Shown: piece by piece, positions 9,482 through 18,043 of the stretch
How the letters are laid out: each line of letters starts with the position of its first letter
Position numbering within the stretch: position 1 is the stretch's first letter
From: Neobacillus cucumis
GTDB lineage: Bacteria; Bacillota; Bacilli; Bacillales; Cytobacillaceae
Direction of reading: 5' to 3'
Assembly: GCF_002860255.1 (NCBI RefSeq)
Contig: NZ_PGVE01000029.1
Location: 1 to 64,000 of the forward strand
Length of the DNA stretch: 64,000 bases
The notes under the pieces: model-generated
What the model was told of the DNA's origin: nothing
Databases searched by the model: none
Seen by the model: the letters and a program-made list of their open reading frames with translations, nothing else
Translations under genes and position numbers: made by a program

Positions 9482-9626
9482 GGCTTGATCCTCCCAAAGT
9501 TTTTTATATCAAAATAATAATTTCAGTCAATAATCATCTGTAAAATTAAACAACATCAACAAGTATAAGTATTTTAAAATACGATATCAATGGAAATTTT
9601 ATCTTGGTAAAGTGTTAATGGGACAA

Positions 9627-9655
9627 AAAAAGAGATTGCCGCGTCGGCAATCTCG
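9627..9655 (-). terminator. Terminator of nadE
   Basis: Perfect 10-bp stem GAGATTGCCG/CGGCAATCTC with a 3-nt loop and a T-run on the minus strand just after the nadE stop. Confidence 0.88.
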
Positions 9656-9664
9656 TCTGTTTCT

Positions 9665-10486
9665 TTATTTCCACCAGTCATCAAACATGCTGGCTGGAAG
9701 TCTGCGTTTATGTTCAGTAAGGATATAACGTTTTTCTACTTTCTCTGCGATTTCTGGAGAAACTGGTTTGCCTTCTAAATAGTCATCAAGCTCATCATAG
9801 GTAATACCTAACTCCGTCTCATCTGCTTGTCCTGGTTTTTGGTCAAGAAGATCGGCAGTAGGAACCTTTAAATATAGACGTTCGTCTGCCCCTAGTTCCT
9901 TAAGAAGTTCCTTTCCTTGTCTCTTAGTTAAACCTGTGAGCGGCAGGAGATCCGCACCTCCATCACCATATTTAGTGAAGAATCCCGTTACCGCTTCAGC
10001 TGCATGATCCGTGCCAATGACAAGCAAGCCTTCCATGCCGCCGATTGCATATTGGCCAATCATTCGCATTCTCGCTTTGACATTCCCCTTATGGTAATCA
10101 CTTAACGCTTCCCCTTTAATGCTGGCGTTATATTCATTTTGTACTTCATCTACTGGATTTTTGATGTTAAAGACTTCCTCGCGATCGGCCCTTATAAAAT
10201 CTAGTGAGCGCTGTGCATCTTCTTCGTCCTGCTGAACTCCATACGGCAGGCGAACGGCAATAAACTTAACTTCCGTACCTTCCTGTCTTAATTCTTCAAC
10301 AGCCATCTGGGCGAGACGTCCCGCTAAGGTGGAATCCTGACCGCCGCTAATTCCTAATACAAACCCTTTTGCCTTTGTTTTTAACAAATAATTTTTTAAA
10401 AAATCAATTCGCTTACGTATTTCTTCCTTTGGATTAATGTTTGGATTCACATTTAAATCTTTCATAATTTGTTCTTGCAAACTCAT
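9665..10486 (-). CDS. nadE: NH3-dependent NAD+ synthetase
   Basis: Catalyses the last step of NAD+ synthesis, amidating deamido-NAD+ with ammonia and ATP through an adenylated intermediate. The protein is 273 aa, the short ammonia-dependent form without a glutaminase domain. The ATP pyrophosphatase P-loop SGGQDST is at 47-53. The segments [23 protein letters not shown] and [10 protein letters not shown] match the family. The start is preceded by AGGAGG. It is divergent from the thioesterase gene across about 125 bp. Confidence 0.96.
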   Translation of the reverse strand: MSLQEQIMKDLNVNPNINPKEEIRKRIDFLKNYLLKTKAKGFVLGISGGQDSTLAGRLAQMAVEELRQEGTEVKFIAVRLPYGVQQDEEDAQRSLDFIRADREEVFNIKNPVDEVQNEYNASIKGEALSDYHKGNVKARMRMIGQYAIGGMEGLLVIGTDHAAEAVTGFFTKYGDGGADLLPLTGLTKRQGKELLKELGADERLYLKVPTADLLDQKPGQADETELGITYDELDDYLEGKPVSPEIAEKVEKRYILTEHKRRLPASMFDDWWK

Positions 10487-10613
10487 TTGTTGACCTCCTG
10501 ACCAATTAATTGATATATGTAATGTACCACATTTACCTAAATTTAACTAAAAAGAAACAAGAAAAATCTAATTTGTGGATAAAATAAAGATGACAAACTT
10601 GGAGGGATCACAT

Positions 10614-11126
10614 ATGGAAGCGAGAAATTGTAATGAAACAAGAGTTGTCCGAACAAGCAGGATTTTCCCAAATGATGTAAATAACCATAACACCTTGTTT
10701 GGCGGAAAGCTGATCAGTGATATCGATATGATCGCATCCATCTCGGCAGTGAGACATTCCAGGGCCGAGTGCGTTACCGCCTCAATTGATTCAGTTGATT
10801 TCCTAAGTCCGATTACACCAAAGGATTCTGTATGCATTGAAACCTTTGTAACCTATACTGGGACTACTTCAATGGAGATCATTGCGAAAGTGATTGCTGA
10901 AAACCTCATGTCAGGTGAACGAAAAATTGCGGCTACCGCCTTTTTAACCTTTGTGGCATTAGATGAGAATGGGAAACCTAAAAAGGTTCCGGCCATTATC
11001 CCTGAAACCGATGAAGAGAAAAAGCTTTATGAAACAGGTAAAGACCGGGCAGAAAAGCGGAAAGTACATCGAAGAAACAGTAAGGACCTAGCCAGCGTCT
11101 TAACCACACACAAACCTTGGGAATAA
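10614..11126 (+). CDS. ykhA: Hotdog-fold acyl-CoA thioesterase (YkhA-like)
   Basis: Cytosolic acyl-CoA hydrolase of the hotdog superfamily, 170 aa from the ATG preceded by GGAGGG; the 13 extra in-frame codons upstream lack a ribosome site. The helix motif HNTLFGGKLISDID near residues 25-38 carries the active-site region, and TASIDSVDFLSPI and AATAFLTFVALDENGKP match the YkhA/BACH-type family. The charged tail ends in KPWE. It stands alone, followed directly by a composite repeat that begins at the stop codon. Physiological acyl chain length is unknown. Confidence 0.88.
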   Translation: MEARNCNETRVVRTSRIFPNDVNNHNTLFGGKLISDIDMIASISAVRHSRAECVTASIDSVDFLSPITPKDSVCIETFVTYTGTTSMEIIAKVIAENLMSGERKIAATAFLTFVALDENGKPKKVPAIIPETDEEKKLYETGKDRAEKRKVHRRNSKDLASVLTTHKPWE

Positions 11127-11399
11127 GAAAAGCGGAATCGCCCTGGTCAGCGGCGTATGGCCTGGAGCGCTCCAACTGAGATAAAGGAAAACCGAAATGC
11201 GGAAGCGCCTGATTAGGGGCGACAAGCATAAGACAAGCCGGCGAGAAGGCTGTTCTTTGCCTTCTTGGCGGCTTGGCTTATGACCTCGAGCCCCTAGGCG
11301 CTGGAGCTGGACAACACGAAGAGCGTTAGCGATTCGATGTTGACTTATCGTAGGGCGGAGAGCGAAGGACACTAGCCGCTAGGGGATGGAGCTGGACAA
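11127..11399. repeat. Composite hairpin repeat, copy B plus partial copies
   Basis: About 270 bp made of at least three related pieces. A truncated unit begins AAGAAAAGCGGAATCGCCC right at the thioesterase stop. A near-complete unit at about 11193-11313 matches the repeat at 66-190. A second truncated piece ends GGGGATGGAGCTGGACA at 11397. All share the CGGAAGCGCC start or TGGAGCTGGACA end modules. Nested or tandem insertion of one mobile repeat family is likely. No gene is present. Confidence 0.75.
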
Positions 11400-11438
11400 T
11401 TTTCAGAGCAAATATTAAAACATTCTTACCTCGTAAAG

Positions 11439-11468
11439 AAAGGTTCACGATTTCTCGTGAACCTTTTT
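11439..11468. terminator. Bidirectional terminator between ykhA and the CDF gene
   Basis: Perfect 10-bp stem AGGTTCACGA/TCGTGAACCT over TTTC. The T-run is best on the plus strand; the minus side has TTTCTTT. The CDF stop codon lies inside it. Confidence 0.8.
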
Positions 11469-12437
11469 TATGTCTGTTGGTTTGGGGTTTTGCCAACTCA
11501 TGACGTCATCCGCTTCATCAATTTCAATCGTGACATCGACGACACCTTTTTCGGCCATGATTTTTTCTTGTAGCCTGTCTTTGATATCATCAGCAGCTGC
11601 CACGGTTAATTTAGGATCAATTTCGATTTCCAATTCAACGTGCAGGTCTTCTCCCTCTTTAATGACAGTTATATCTTGGATATCTTTTACATCAGGGTCC
11701 TCCATCACAAGGACTCCGATTTTATTCTCCATTTCCTCATCAGCTTGGCCAATAACCCCGGCCGCATTATCTAAAAAGACTCTTCCCACTACAAAGAGCA
11801 TCATCGCTCCAATTAGGACAGAGGCAACACCTTCTGCCTGATGCAGCGGCGTATAATGGGCTAGAACCACCGCAATGATGGCTAACAAGCCCCCTAAAGT
11901 GGCTACTAAATCCTCCATAAACACAAGCTTTGTGGCCGGCTTTGCTCGTCCTAAATTAGCAAACGCCTTAGCAAATACGTTTAACCCCTTTGCCTCCAAT
12001 TCGATTTCGTGCAATATTTCTTTCATTGCTTTAAAAAGAACAAAGGTTTCAAGCAGAGTAGCTACTATTAAAACAAGAATATTAATTAGAAAACCACTGG
12101 ACTCCGTCGGATGGATGATATGGTGATAACCTTCTTTGACTGTTTCAAACGCCATAATCCCTACAATTAATACGGCTCCTAAAAGAACAAGGTTCACCAG
12201 GCGGCCAAACCCATTAGGATATTTCTCCGTAGGGGCTTTTTTACTCAATGCGGAACCAATAAATACAAAAAGCTGATTTGCTGCATCGCCAAGACTGTGC
12301 ATCGTTTCTGCAAACATGGCCACATTCCCTGTAAACATAAATGCAATGCCTTTTATAATAGCAATAATCGTATTAATAATGGTAGCAAGAAAGGCTGATT
12401 TATTTCCTCGTTTTAATAGTTGAAATAATTCTCCCAT
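11445..12437 (-). CDS. Cation diffusion facilitator family transporter
   Basis: Inner-membrane divalent-metal exporter of the CDF family, 330 aa from the second of two adjacent ATGs, which has the better spacing to GAGGAT. Hydrophobic helices occupy the first two thirds. HSLGDAANQ near residues 47-55 supplies the HxxxD metal-binding residues of helix 2. An unusual extra stretch precedes helix 4, and a cytoplasmic C-terminal domain (roughly 240-315, DVKDIQDITVIKEGEDLHV) follows. It is 13 nt downstream of a 77-aa gene with which it forms an operon. The metal (Zn, Mn, Fe or Co) cannot be read from the sequence. Confidence 0.87.
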   Translation of the reverse strand: MGELFQLLKRGNKSAFLATIINTIIAIIKGIAFMFTGNVAMFAETMHSLGDAANQLFVFIGSALSKKAPTEKYPNGFGRLVNLVLLGAVLIVGIMAFETVKEGYHHIIHPTESSGFLINILVLIVATLLETFVLFKAMKEILHEIELEAKGLNVFAKAFANLGRAKPATKLVFMEDLVATLGGLLAIIAVVLAHYTPLHQAEGVASVLIGAMMLFVVGRVFLDNAAGVIGQADEEMENKIGVLVMEDPDVKDIQDITVIKEGEDLHVELEIEIDPKLTVAAADDIKDRLQEKIMAEKGVVDVTIEIDEADDVMSWQNPKPTDIKKVHEKS

Positions 12438-12452
12438 CATATCCTCATTTCT

Positions 12453-12686
12453 TTAAACGTTTTTTAACACCATGTATAAACGGTTATTTCGCTCATTTTT
12501 TTCTTCTGATGGTGCTAAATCATATTTTTTCAATAAATGGAACACTTCATTCAACAATTCCTGAGTATGTTCTTTTAAAAAAAATTGATTGAATAATTCC
12601 TTCATGTCTTCTGGCAAAAAGGCTGCCTGGGATTCAAACTTATTTTTTACCTCTTCATGTGAGTGATTCAGTTTGCATTCGCTCAT
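12453..12686 (-). CDS. Small acidic helical protein of unknown function
   Basis: A 77-aa soluble protein starting MSECKLNHSHEEV, behind a near-perfect AAGGAGG ribosome site; 12 further in-frame codons upstream are not supported. The N-terminus holds one Cys and two His residues (C-x4-HSH) that could bind a metal. The rest is predicted to be mostly helical, with FLPEDMKELFNQFF in the middle and a basic tail. It is co-transcribed with the CDF transporter downstream, so a role in metal handling is possible but unproven. I do not recognise the family. Confidence 0.75.
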   Translation of the reverse strand: MSECKLNHSHEEVKNKFESQAAFLPEDMKELFNQFFLKEHTQELLNEVFHLLKKYDLAPSEEKNERNNRLYMVLKNV

Positions 12687-12741
12687 TTTATTGTTCCTCC
12701 TTATTGTATCTACGTTTAGCATAGCAGAAATGTTTCGAAAG

Positions 12742-12768
12742 AAAAAAGCCCACGAACTGTGGACTTTT
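12742..12768 (-). terminator. Terminator of the AI-2E family gene
   Basis: Minus-strand stem AAGTCCAC/GTGGGCTT (one G-U pair) followed by TTTTTTC, just past the stop codon. Confidence 0.78.
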
Positions 12769-12770
12769 GG

Positions 12771-13772
12771 TTATACCTTTTTATGATCTGTCACTTCTAA
12801 TACATCCAATAGGAAAACAAAGACAGGAATCCCGATAATTAAGCCCCAGACACCAAAAAAGTGCTCAGAGAAGATCAAGACAATGAATGTATAGAAGACA
12901 GGAAGATTGGTTTTTGAACTCATTAGATTTGGATTTAAGATATAGGCTTCAATGGCATGAATAATCATAATCGCAATACCCACATAAAGAACCTTCATGA
13001 TTCCGCCGATACTATAAGCGATAATCACGAGTGGAATTAAGGAGATAATCACTCCAGCCACCGGGATTAATCCCAAAATAAAAATCATAATCGACAGGCC
13101 GCCTAATTGCGGAAAATCTAAAATCCAAAGAAAGATGGTGGTAAGAATACAGTTCACTATGGCAATAATTAATTGCGCTTCAATGACCTTACCGAATGTA
13201 CCAACAAATTTACGAGCAAAAAACTCAACCTCCTCATAAATGGAAGCAATTTTACTCGTTCTAAATTTCTTTGTAAATTCAATAAGCCTCGGCTTTTCCA
13301 ACAAGCAAAAAATACTCAGCAGCAAGGCCAATAGGACTTGTAAGGTAACACTGCTAATATCCGTAAAATACTTAATTAAAAAAGTAAAGCCTTGCTCTAA
13401 ATAGCTGGAAATCTTCACTTCTTCCATCCGTTTCACAATGTAATTTAGAATAATGTTATCATGCTTTGATGTGTAAAAAGCTGTTAACTGTTTGATCAGA
13501 GCGGTAATTTCTTGAATTATCATCGGTAAATACATGACTACACAGTAGGAAAGTAACCCAACAATACAGGCATAAGAGATTACCACAATTAAGCGGCGAT
13601 TAATCGGGATCTTTTTTTCAATGAATTGAACTAAACGATCCATTAAGAAGGTAAAGATAAAGGTAAGTAAGATTAAATTAATCATCGAGCGCATCGCATA
13701 TAAAACGAGTGCAATGATGACAAAAATCGATATTCTTTTAAATCCACTGCTCTGCATAAGTTTATTTATCAT
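12771..13772 (-). CDS. AI-2E family membrane protein (YdbI-like)
   Basis: A 333-aa polytopic membrane protein of the AI-2 exporter/TqsA superfamily. It has two hydrophobic segments at the N-terminus, a central amphipathic region, and five or so helices in the second half, with the family segments FGKVIEAQLIIAIVNCILT, LGLIPVAGVIISLIPLV and FFGVWGLIIGIPVFV. Members include transporters of diverse small solutes and ions, and the quorum-signal label is historical. Single gene with its own terminator; the substrate is unknown. Confidence 0.85.
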   Translation of the reverse strand: MINKLMQSSGFKRISIFVIIALVLYAMRSMINLILLTFIFTFLMDRLVQFIEKKIPINRRLIVVISYACIVGLLSYCVVMYLPMIIQEITALIKQLTAFYTSKHDNIILNYIVKRMEEVKISSYLEQGFTFLIKYFTDISSVTLQVLLALLLSIFCLLEKPRLIEFTKKFRTSKIASIYEEVEFFARKFVGTFGKVIEAQLIIAIVNCILTTIFLWILDFPQLGGLSIMIFILGLIPVAGVIISLIPLVIIAYSIGGIMKVLYVGIAIMIIHAIEAYILNPNLMSSKTNLPVFYTFIVLIFSEHFFGVWGLIIGIPVFVFLLDVLEVTDHKKV

Positions 13773-13864
13773 AGAATTTTATCGAACTCCATTTACGTTT
13801 ACTAGTAAAGTGTTTAACTTTTGTTAATTATATCAAAACTTTATCCAATTTTGTCTTTTTTAGA

Positions 13865-14896
13865 CTACTTTTGCGCTTTAAATTGAACCGGTGTCATGGT
13901 TTTGTCAATCGCTTTACTACTCCACCCGTGTTTAGACAGGTAGTCAAGAAGCTGAGGTAAATGAGCTAACGTTTCCTTCCTTTCGTGAAGCAGAATGACG
14001 ATCGGCCCTTGATGGTTGACCATCCGATTTAATTGCATAATCACATTATTAACATATCTGGCATCCTTATAATCCCAATCCCTGCTGTCAATATTCCAGT
14101 CCCACATCAAATATCCATTTTCACGCACCGCCTCCCGATATTCCTCTTTCATATACGGAACACTCCCATAAGGGGTTCTCATAATATGAGAATTAATTCC
14201 GGAAATTTGTTCCAACGTCTGACGATTTTGCGTTAATTCCGCAATAATGGATGCAGCTGATGCATAAAAAATCTTCGGATTATGCGATACACTGTGCAGT
14301 CCCACCGTCTCCTCAGACTGAACCATTAATTTTACTGCATTTGGATATCGACGGATATTGCCATCAATCATAAAAAAGGTGGCTTTATAATGAAATTTTT
14401 CCAGCAGGGCAATAATCTGACCGGAATAGGCCGACGGACCGTCATCAAAGGTTAAATAAATGGTTTTCTGTGAGCCGGAGTTAACTGGCGGTGATTTAGG
14501 TTGTTCTGTTTGAGCTGGTTTTGATTCCTTTGTTGGTTGTTGAGGAGAAGCTGTATCGTTTGTGGCAGGTTTTTCCTCGCGCTCGGCAGGTTTCGTGGTA
14601 GTCGTTTCATTTACGTTGCTTTTCTCTCGTTCTTGTTGATTTCTCCAAGCAGTCACTTGTCTCTTGAGCATTTGGTCTTTTTCCAATCTTGGATCAATGG
14701 TATCCCCTTTTATGGCATCAGGAGCTGGCCCCTTTGCCTTTGCCCGTTGAATAGATTCATGTTTTAATTGATTAGTAGGTTTGTTAGTAGTTTTTTCCTT
14801 AAAATAATGGTTTATGACTCCCCCTGTAAATAAGAAACCAATGGCAAGAAAAACAACTAACGTCCCTTTGGACCAATCTCTTTTTAGATTCCCCAT
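13865..14896 (-). CDS. Membrane-anchored polysaccharide deacetylase
   Basis: A NodB-family carbohydrate esterase (CE4) acting outside the membrane, probably on peptidoglycan or another N-acetylated glycan. The 343-aa protein has an N-terminal membrane anchor (about 11-30), a long low-complexity Lys/Thr/Pro/Glu linker (about 35-142), and the catalytic domain. All family motifs are visible: TFDDGP at 149-154 (catalytic base and metal Asp), metal His201 and His205 in HSVSH, RTPYGS at 240-245, WDWNIDSRDW near 265-274, and ILLHER with catalytic His304. Single gene with no strong terminator. Which of the many Bacillus CE4 enzymes it corresponds to is not clear. Confidence 0.9.
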   Translation of the reverse strand: MGNLKRDWSKGTLVVFLAIGFLFTGGVINHYFKEKTTNKPTNQLKHESIQRAKAKGPAPDAIKGDTIDPRLEKDQMLKRQVTAWRNQQEREKSNVNETTTTKPAEREEKPATNDTASPQQPTKESKPAQTEQPKSPPVNSGSQKTIYLTFDDGPSAYSGQIIALLEKFHYKATFFMIDGNIRRYPNAVKLMVQSEETVGLHSVSHNPKIFYASAASIIAELTQNRQTLEQISGINSHIMRTPYGSVPYMKEEYREAVRENGYLMWDWNIDSRDWDYKDARYVNNVIMQLNRMVNHQGPIVILLHERKETLAHLPQLLDYLSKHGWSSKAIDKTMTPVQFKAQK

Positions 14897-15210
14897 GATT
14901 CATACCCTCTTTGGTGTTTATTCACTTCCCCCATTATAGACGAAATCCCTATCCATTTGTTTCAATTCTATTAAAAATATTACATTTCTATTAAACCGTA
15001 CTTTTAGCACAGGTATTTTGTCACTTCACTTAAGATTACAAGTTTCTCCACCAAATTATACCAATACTAAACAAAAAACAGGGTGAAAAAGGAAAAATTA
15101 ATCTTAGATTTCAAAAGGAAGACAGGCAAATTCTAAAAACGTTCGACATACATATCATTGAACAAGATTTTTCTCCTATTATCACGTGTATATTGATGGA
15201 GGTGAAATGA
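14897..15210. other. Divergent intergenic region, nothing recognised
   Basis: About 314 bp of AT-rich DNA between the deacetylase and the 72-aa gene. It must hold promoters for both directions, but no convincing -35/-10 pair, repeat or riboswitch was seen. Confidence 0.5.
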
Positions 15211-15429
15211 GTGTCCGGTGGACAAAAAGCACTTTTTTATATTCTATCGATACTTATTCCGGTGGTGGGGATTGTACTAGGGATTATTTGGATGAATGAC
15301 CCGGATCTTGAGAAGAAGGCTGTGGGGAAAAACTGTTTAATTATTGCCATTGTTGTGATGGTCTTAAGCTGTATTTGCTGGTTTGCGGCATCGGCACTTT
15401 CGATTATGCCGGCGTTATCGGGGTATTGA
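15211..15429 (+). CDS. Small two-helix membrane protein, unknown function
   Basis: A 72-aa protein with a GTG start and a strong ATGGAGGTG ribosome site. Two transmembrane segments (about residues 8-27 and 43-67) are separated by a short charged loop, MNDPDLEKKAVGKN. The second helix holds an adjacent C-I-C pair. The pattern (hydrophobic, charged loop, hydrophobic) is common in small Firmicutes envelope proteins of unknown role. It precedes the DUF2085 gene by about 70 nt, separated from it by a hairpin. Confidence 0.72.
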   Translation: MSGGQKALFYILSILIPVVGIVLGIIWMNDPDLEKKAVGKNCLIIAIVVMVLSCICWFAASALSIMPALSGY

Positions 15430-15449
15430 TTTTTTGTCATGAAAAAGCT

Positions 15450-15484
15450 AAGGACCCCATTCGTGATGAATGAATTGGGTCCTT
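15450..15484 (+). terminator. Intercistronic hairpin, possible weak terminator
   Basis: 13-nt arms AAGGACCCCATTC and GAATTGGGTCCTT pair with one mismatch over a 9-nt loop. Only three T's follow, so it may attenuate or stabilise mRNA and not fully terminate. It lies inside the longer form of the next frame, supporting the downstream start. Confidence 0.55.
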
Positions 15485-15501
15485 TAAGGGGGGAATTTCT
15501 C

Positions 15502-16134
15502 TTGATTTACGAACTATTGCATTTTTTCGGAAGGGCCATTTGTCATCAAATAGAGGATCGTTCACTCCTTGCTTCTGGAAAGACCCTTTCCGTCTGCGCG
15601 CGTGATACGGGGATTTATTTAGGAATCTTATCCTCGTTTACTTATTTGTTTCTATTTAAACGAAATCAAATAATAACCATCCCAACTATAAAAGTTAGCT
15701 TTTTATTACTTTTATTTATGGTTCCCATGATGATTGATGGTTTAGGGTCGTATACCCATTTATTTGAAAGCAATAATGAGCGGCGCCTGTTAACAGGACT
15801 TGGATTCGGGTTTGTTCTTCCCTACTTTATGTTTCCACTGATTTTCGGGAATGCCTTAGACCCTAGGAGTAAACCGGTTATAAAAAACACATTAGACATT
15901 ATCATACCGCTGATTTTTTGCAGTCTACTTGGAAGTTTAGTCTATTGGAATTATATTACATATTATATTATTGATAGTTTAATAATCTTTACCATTGTGA
16001 TATGGTTTAGTTTATGGACATCTCTTTTGTTTTTATCGTTACGATACAGGTTCATTAAATGGTCACTTTCAATTATTACTAGTTTAGCATTTCTTACAAT
16101 TTTATCATGGCTGCACGACTACCTGCTATCATAG
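15502..16134 (+). CDS. DUF2085 membrane protein
   Basis: A 210-aa membrane protein starting at TTG with an excellent AAGGGGGG ribosome site; a longer form beginning at an ATG at 15439 would run through a hairpin and has no ribosome site. The N-terminus has the DUF2085 signature: ICHQIEDRSL followed by VCARDTGIYLG, i.e. CHQ...CxRDTG, before the first transmembrane helix. About six helices follow. The conserved Cys/His/Asp set suggests a metal or redox site, but no function is established. It ends only 4 nt from the convergent tadC stop, with no terminator between. Confidence 0.8.
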   Translation: MIYELLHFFGRAICHQIEDRSLLASGKTLSVCARDTGIYLGILSSFTYLFLFKRNQIITIPTIKVSFLLLLFMVPMMIDGLGSYTHLFESNNERRLLTGLGFGFVLPYFMFPLIFGNALDPRSKPVIKNTLDIIIPLIFCSLLGSLVYWNYITYYIIDSLIIFTIVIWFSLWTSLLFLSLRYRFIKWSLSIITSLAFLTILSWLHDYLLS

Positions 16135-16138
16135 CATT

Positions 16139-17074
16139 TTATCCACCTAAACCTTTTGTAATTAACTGAATGACTACCGGACCTAAGATGACAATAAATA
16201 AAGAAGGAAAGATGAAAAAGACCATTGGGAACAACATTTTAACAGGAGCCTTCATTGCTAATTCCCTAGCTGTTTCTCGCCGTTGCTCTCGAATCCTTAC
16301 TGATAAATTACCTAACGCTTTCGCCATGCCTATACCAAGCTGATCAGCCTGTATTAAAGAGGTGATGACACTTTGAAATGATGGTGAAGGAACACGTCTT
16401 CGTAGTTCATAAAAAGCCTCTCTTCTAGATTTGCCCAGCTTCATATCCTCTAATGTTTGTATGAATTCTTCTGAAAGTGGACCCTTCATTTTTTTTGCTA
16501 CCTCTACAATCGCTAAGTCAAGCCCCATTCCAGCTTCCAATAAAAGTGTAACTGTATCAAAAAAGTCAGGCATAGATTTATTTATTTCTTTAATTCTTTG
16601 AGTTTTTCTTTTACCGAGATAAAACATTGGGAGACGGAACCCTAAAATAGCAACCATTAGTATAATCATCCATACTGATGATTTATGCTCTGCAACTGGC
16701 AGTATGAACATAAACATTGGTAAATTAATTGAAATACATAAGAGTAATTGACCCAATCTAAAATCGACAGCTGATTTAAAAGGGTATCCTGCATCTCTTA
16801 ATAGCTGGTCTAATTTTTTTCTCTCTGTTATCGACACTCGTTGATTCAACAAAAGGGTACCTTTATCCCAAAAGCTTTTTAGCTCTGCTTTTAATTTGCT
16901 ATTTGTCTCATTGTTGCTTAGAGGATCCCTTTTTTGATTTTTAGCAGGTTCCGTAAAGTACATGCTGACACGTTCATTAAAAGCAATTTGTTTTTTAAAC
17001 AGAGTTAACAGAACTCCTGCAATAAAGAAAGTTAGAAAGGAAGCTGTTAATAGTAAAAAAATCAATCCATACAT
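16139..17074 (-). CDS. tadC: Tad pilus inner-membrane platform protein TadC
   Basis: Type II secretion F-family platform protein, 311 aa. There is a membrane helix at the N-terminus, a pair in the middle (about 105-150), a cytoplasmic T2SSF domain (PDFFDTVTLLLEAGMGLDLAI...ADQLGIGMAKALGNLSVRIREQRR), and a last helix near the C-terminus. In the Tad machine TadB and TadC form the platform on which the TadA ATPase drives pilin assembly. It is the last gene of the locus, 4 nt after tadB. No terminator is seen; the convergent DUF2085 gene ends 4 nt away. Confidence 0.9.
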   Translation of the reverse strand: MYGLIFLLLTASFLTFFIAGVLLTLFKKQIAFNERVSMYFTEPAKNQKRDPLSNNETNSKLKAELKSFWDKGTLLLNQRVSITERKKLDQLLRDAGYPFKSAVDFRLGQLLLCISINLPMFMFILPVAEHKSSVWMIILMVAILGFRLPMFYLGKRKTQRIKEINKSMPDFFDTVTLLLEAGMGLDLAIVEVAKKMKGPLSEEFIQTLEDMKLGKSRREAFYELRRRVPSPSFQSVITSLIQADQLGIGMAKALGNLSVRIREQRRETARELAMKAPVKMLFPMVFFIFPSLFIVILGPVVIQLITKGLGG

Positions 17075-17078
17075 ACTC

Positions 17079-18041
17079 TTACACCTCGATTTTAATGATC
17101 CTCTGGATGGCCATCCAGCCTATTAAGATAGAGACACTGCCTATAAAAAGCATTATCCATCCTAATGGATGAACAAGCATTGGCTGAAAATACTCTTTAT
17201 TTACTAAGGCCAAATATAGACCTAGTCCAACAGGGAGTAATGTAATAATCCAAGCTGACATCCTTCCCTGGGCAGTTAACGTATGTAATTCTTCAAGAAT
17301 TCGGACTCTCCCCCTTATGGTTTCCTCCATTGTTTCTAACAACTCTGCTAAATTCCCACCGCTTTTACGCTGCGCTAGAATCGCTTGGACCACAACCTCC
17401 AATTCCTTATTAGGAATACGTACAACCAAGTCCTCAAAAACCTCTTCCAATGGTACCCCCAGCCCTGCCTGTCTAATCACCCGTTCAAATTCAGGTCCAA
17501 GCGGTTCAGGCATTTCTTTACCAACAAGCTGCATTGCCTGCAAAAAACTAAAGCCTGCTCTCATTGAATTAGCCATCATTCCTAAAATCTCAATTAATTG
17601 ATAAGAAGACTGTTGAAGTCTCTTTTTTCTTTTTTTCCTTATTATATATTTTGGTATCCCAAAACCTAATAGGCCTACAGCTGCACAAAGGTACCATGCC
17701 CCCCCAATGAATACACAAAGTAAAACAGTCCCCGCTGAAGTTAACATTCTTAGTGCAAAAAATTCTTCCGGTTTCAACTCGCTTCCGGATTCAAGTAATA
17801 TTTTTTCTGTCTTTTCACTAAATTCAATGTTTTTAAAAATCATGGCAATAGAAAGAAGAAATCGTTTTAAGATAAATGTTTTCTTTTCTTCATTTTGCTT
17901 AAGCTGTTCCATTTGCTGTGTTGGCAGGAACTCATTGATTCTGTTATTAATTCTTCGCCTATTTGCATAACCTCTTAAAAAAATAAACATTAAACAACTT
18001 GTTATTAAAAATACACAAAACAGTTCTATTGTTATGTTCAT
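17079..18041 (-). CDS. tadB: Tad pilus inner-membrane platform protein TadB
   Basis: T2SSF-family protein, 320 aa from the ATG that follows the tadA stop by 2 nt; the longer frame overlaps tadA and is not needed. It has an N-terminal helix, two central helices, the cytoplasmic domain (YQLIEILGMMANSMRAGFSF and AILAQRKSGGNLAELLETME) and two C-terminal helices. It partners with TadC. The near-overlap with tadA implies coupled translation. Confidence 0.9.
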   Translation of the reverse strand: MNITIELFCVFLITSCLMFIFLRGYANRRRINNRINEFLPTQQMEQLKQNEEKKTFILKRFLLSIAMIFKNIEFSEKTEKILLESGSELKPEEFFALRMLTSAGTVLLCVFIGGAWYLCAAVGLLGFGIPKYIIRKKRKKRLQQSSYQLIEILGMMANSMRAGFSFLQAMQLVGKEMPEPLGPEFERVIRQAGLGVPLEEVFEDLVVRIPNKELEVVVQAILAQRKSGGNLAELLETMEETIRGRVRILEELHTLTAQGRMSAWIITLLPVGLGLYLALVNKEYFQPMLVHPLGWIMLFIGSVSILIGWMAIQRIIKIEV

Positions 18042-18043
18042 TC

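Noticed and set aside
10996-11372. Minus-strand frames opposite ykhA and the composite repeat
   Set aside because: Compositional shadows of the GC-rich hairpin repeat and of the thioesterase gene.
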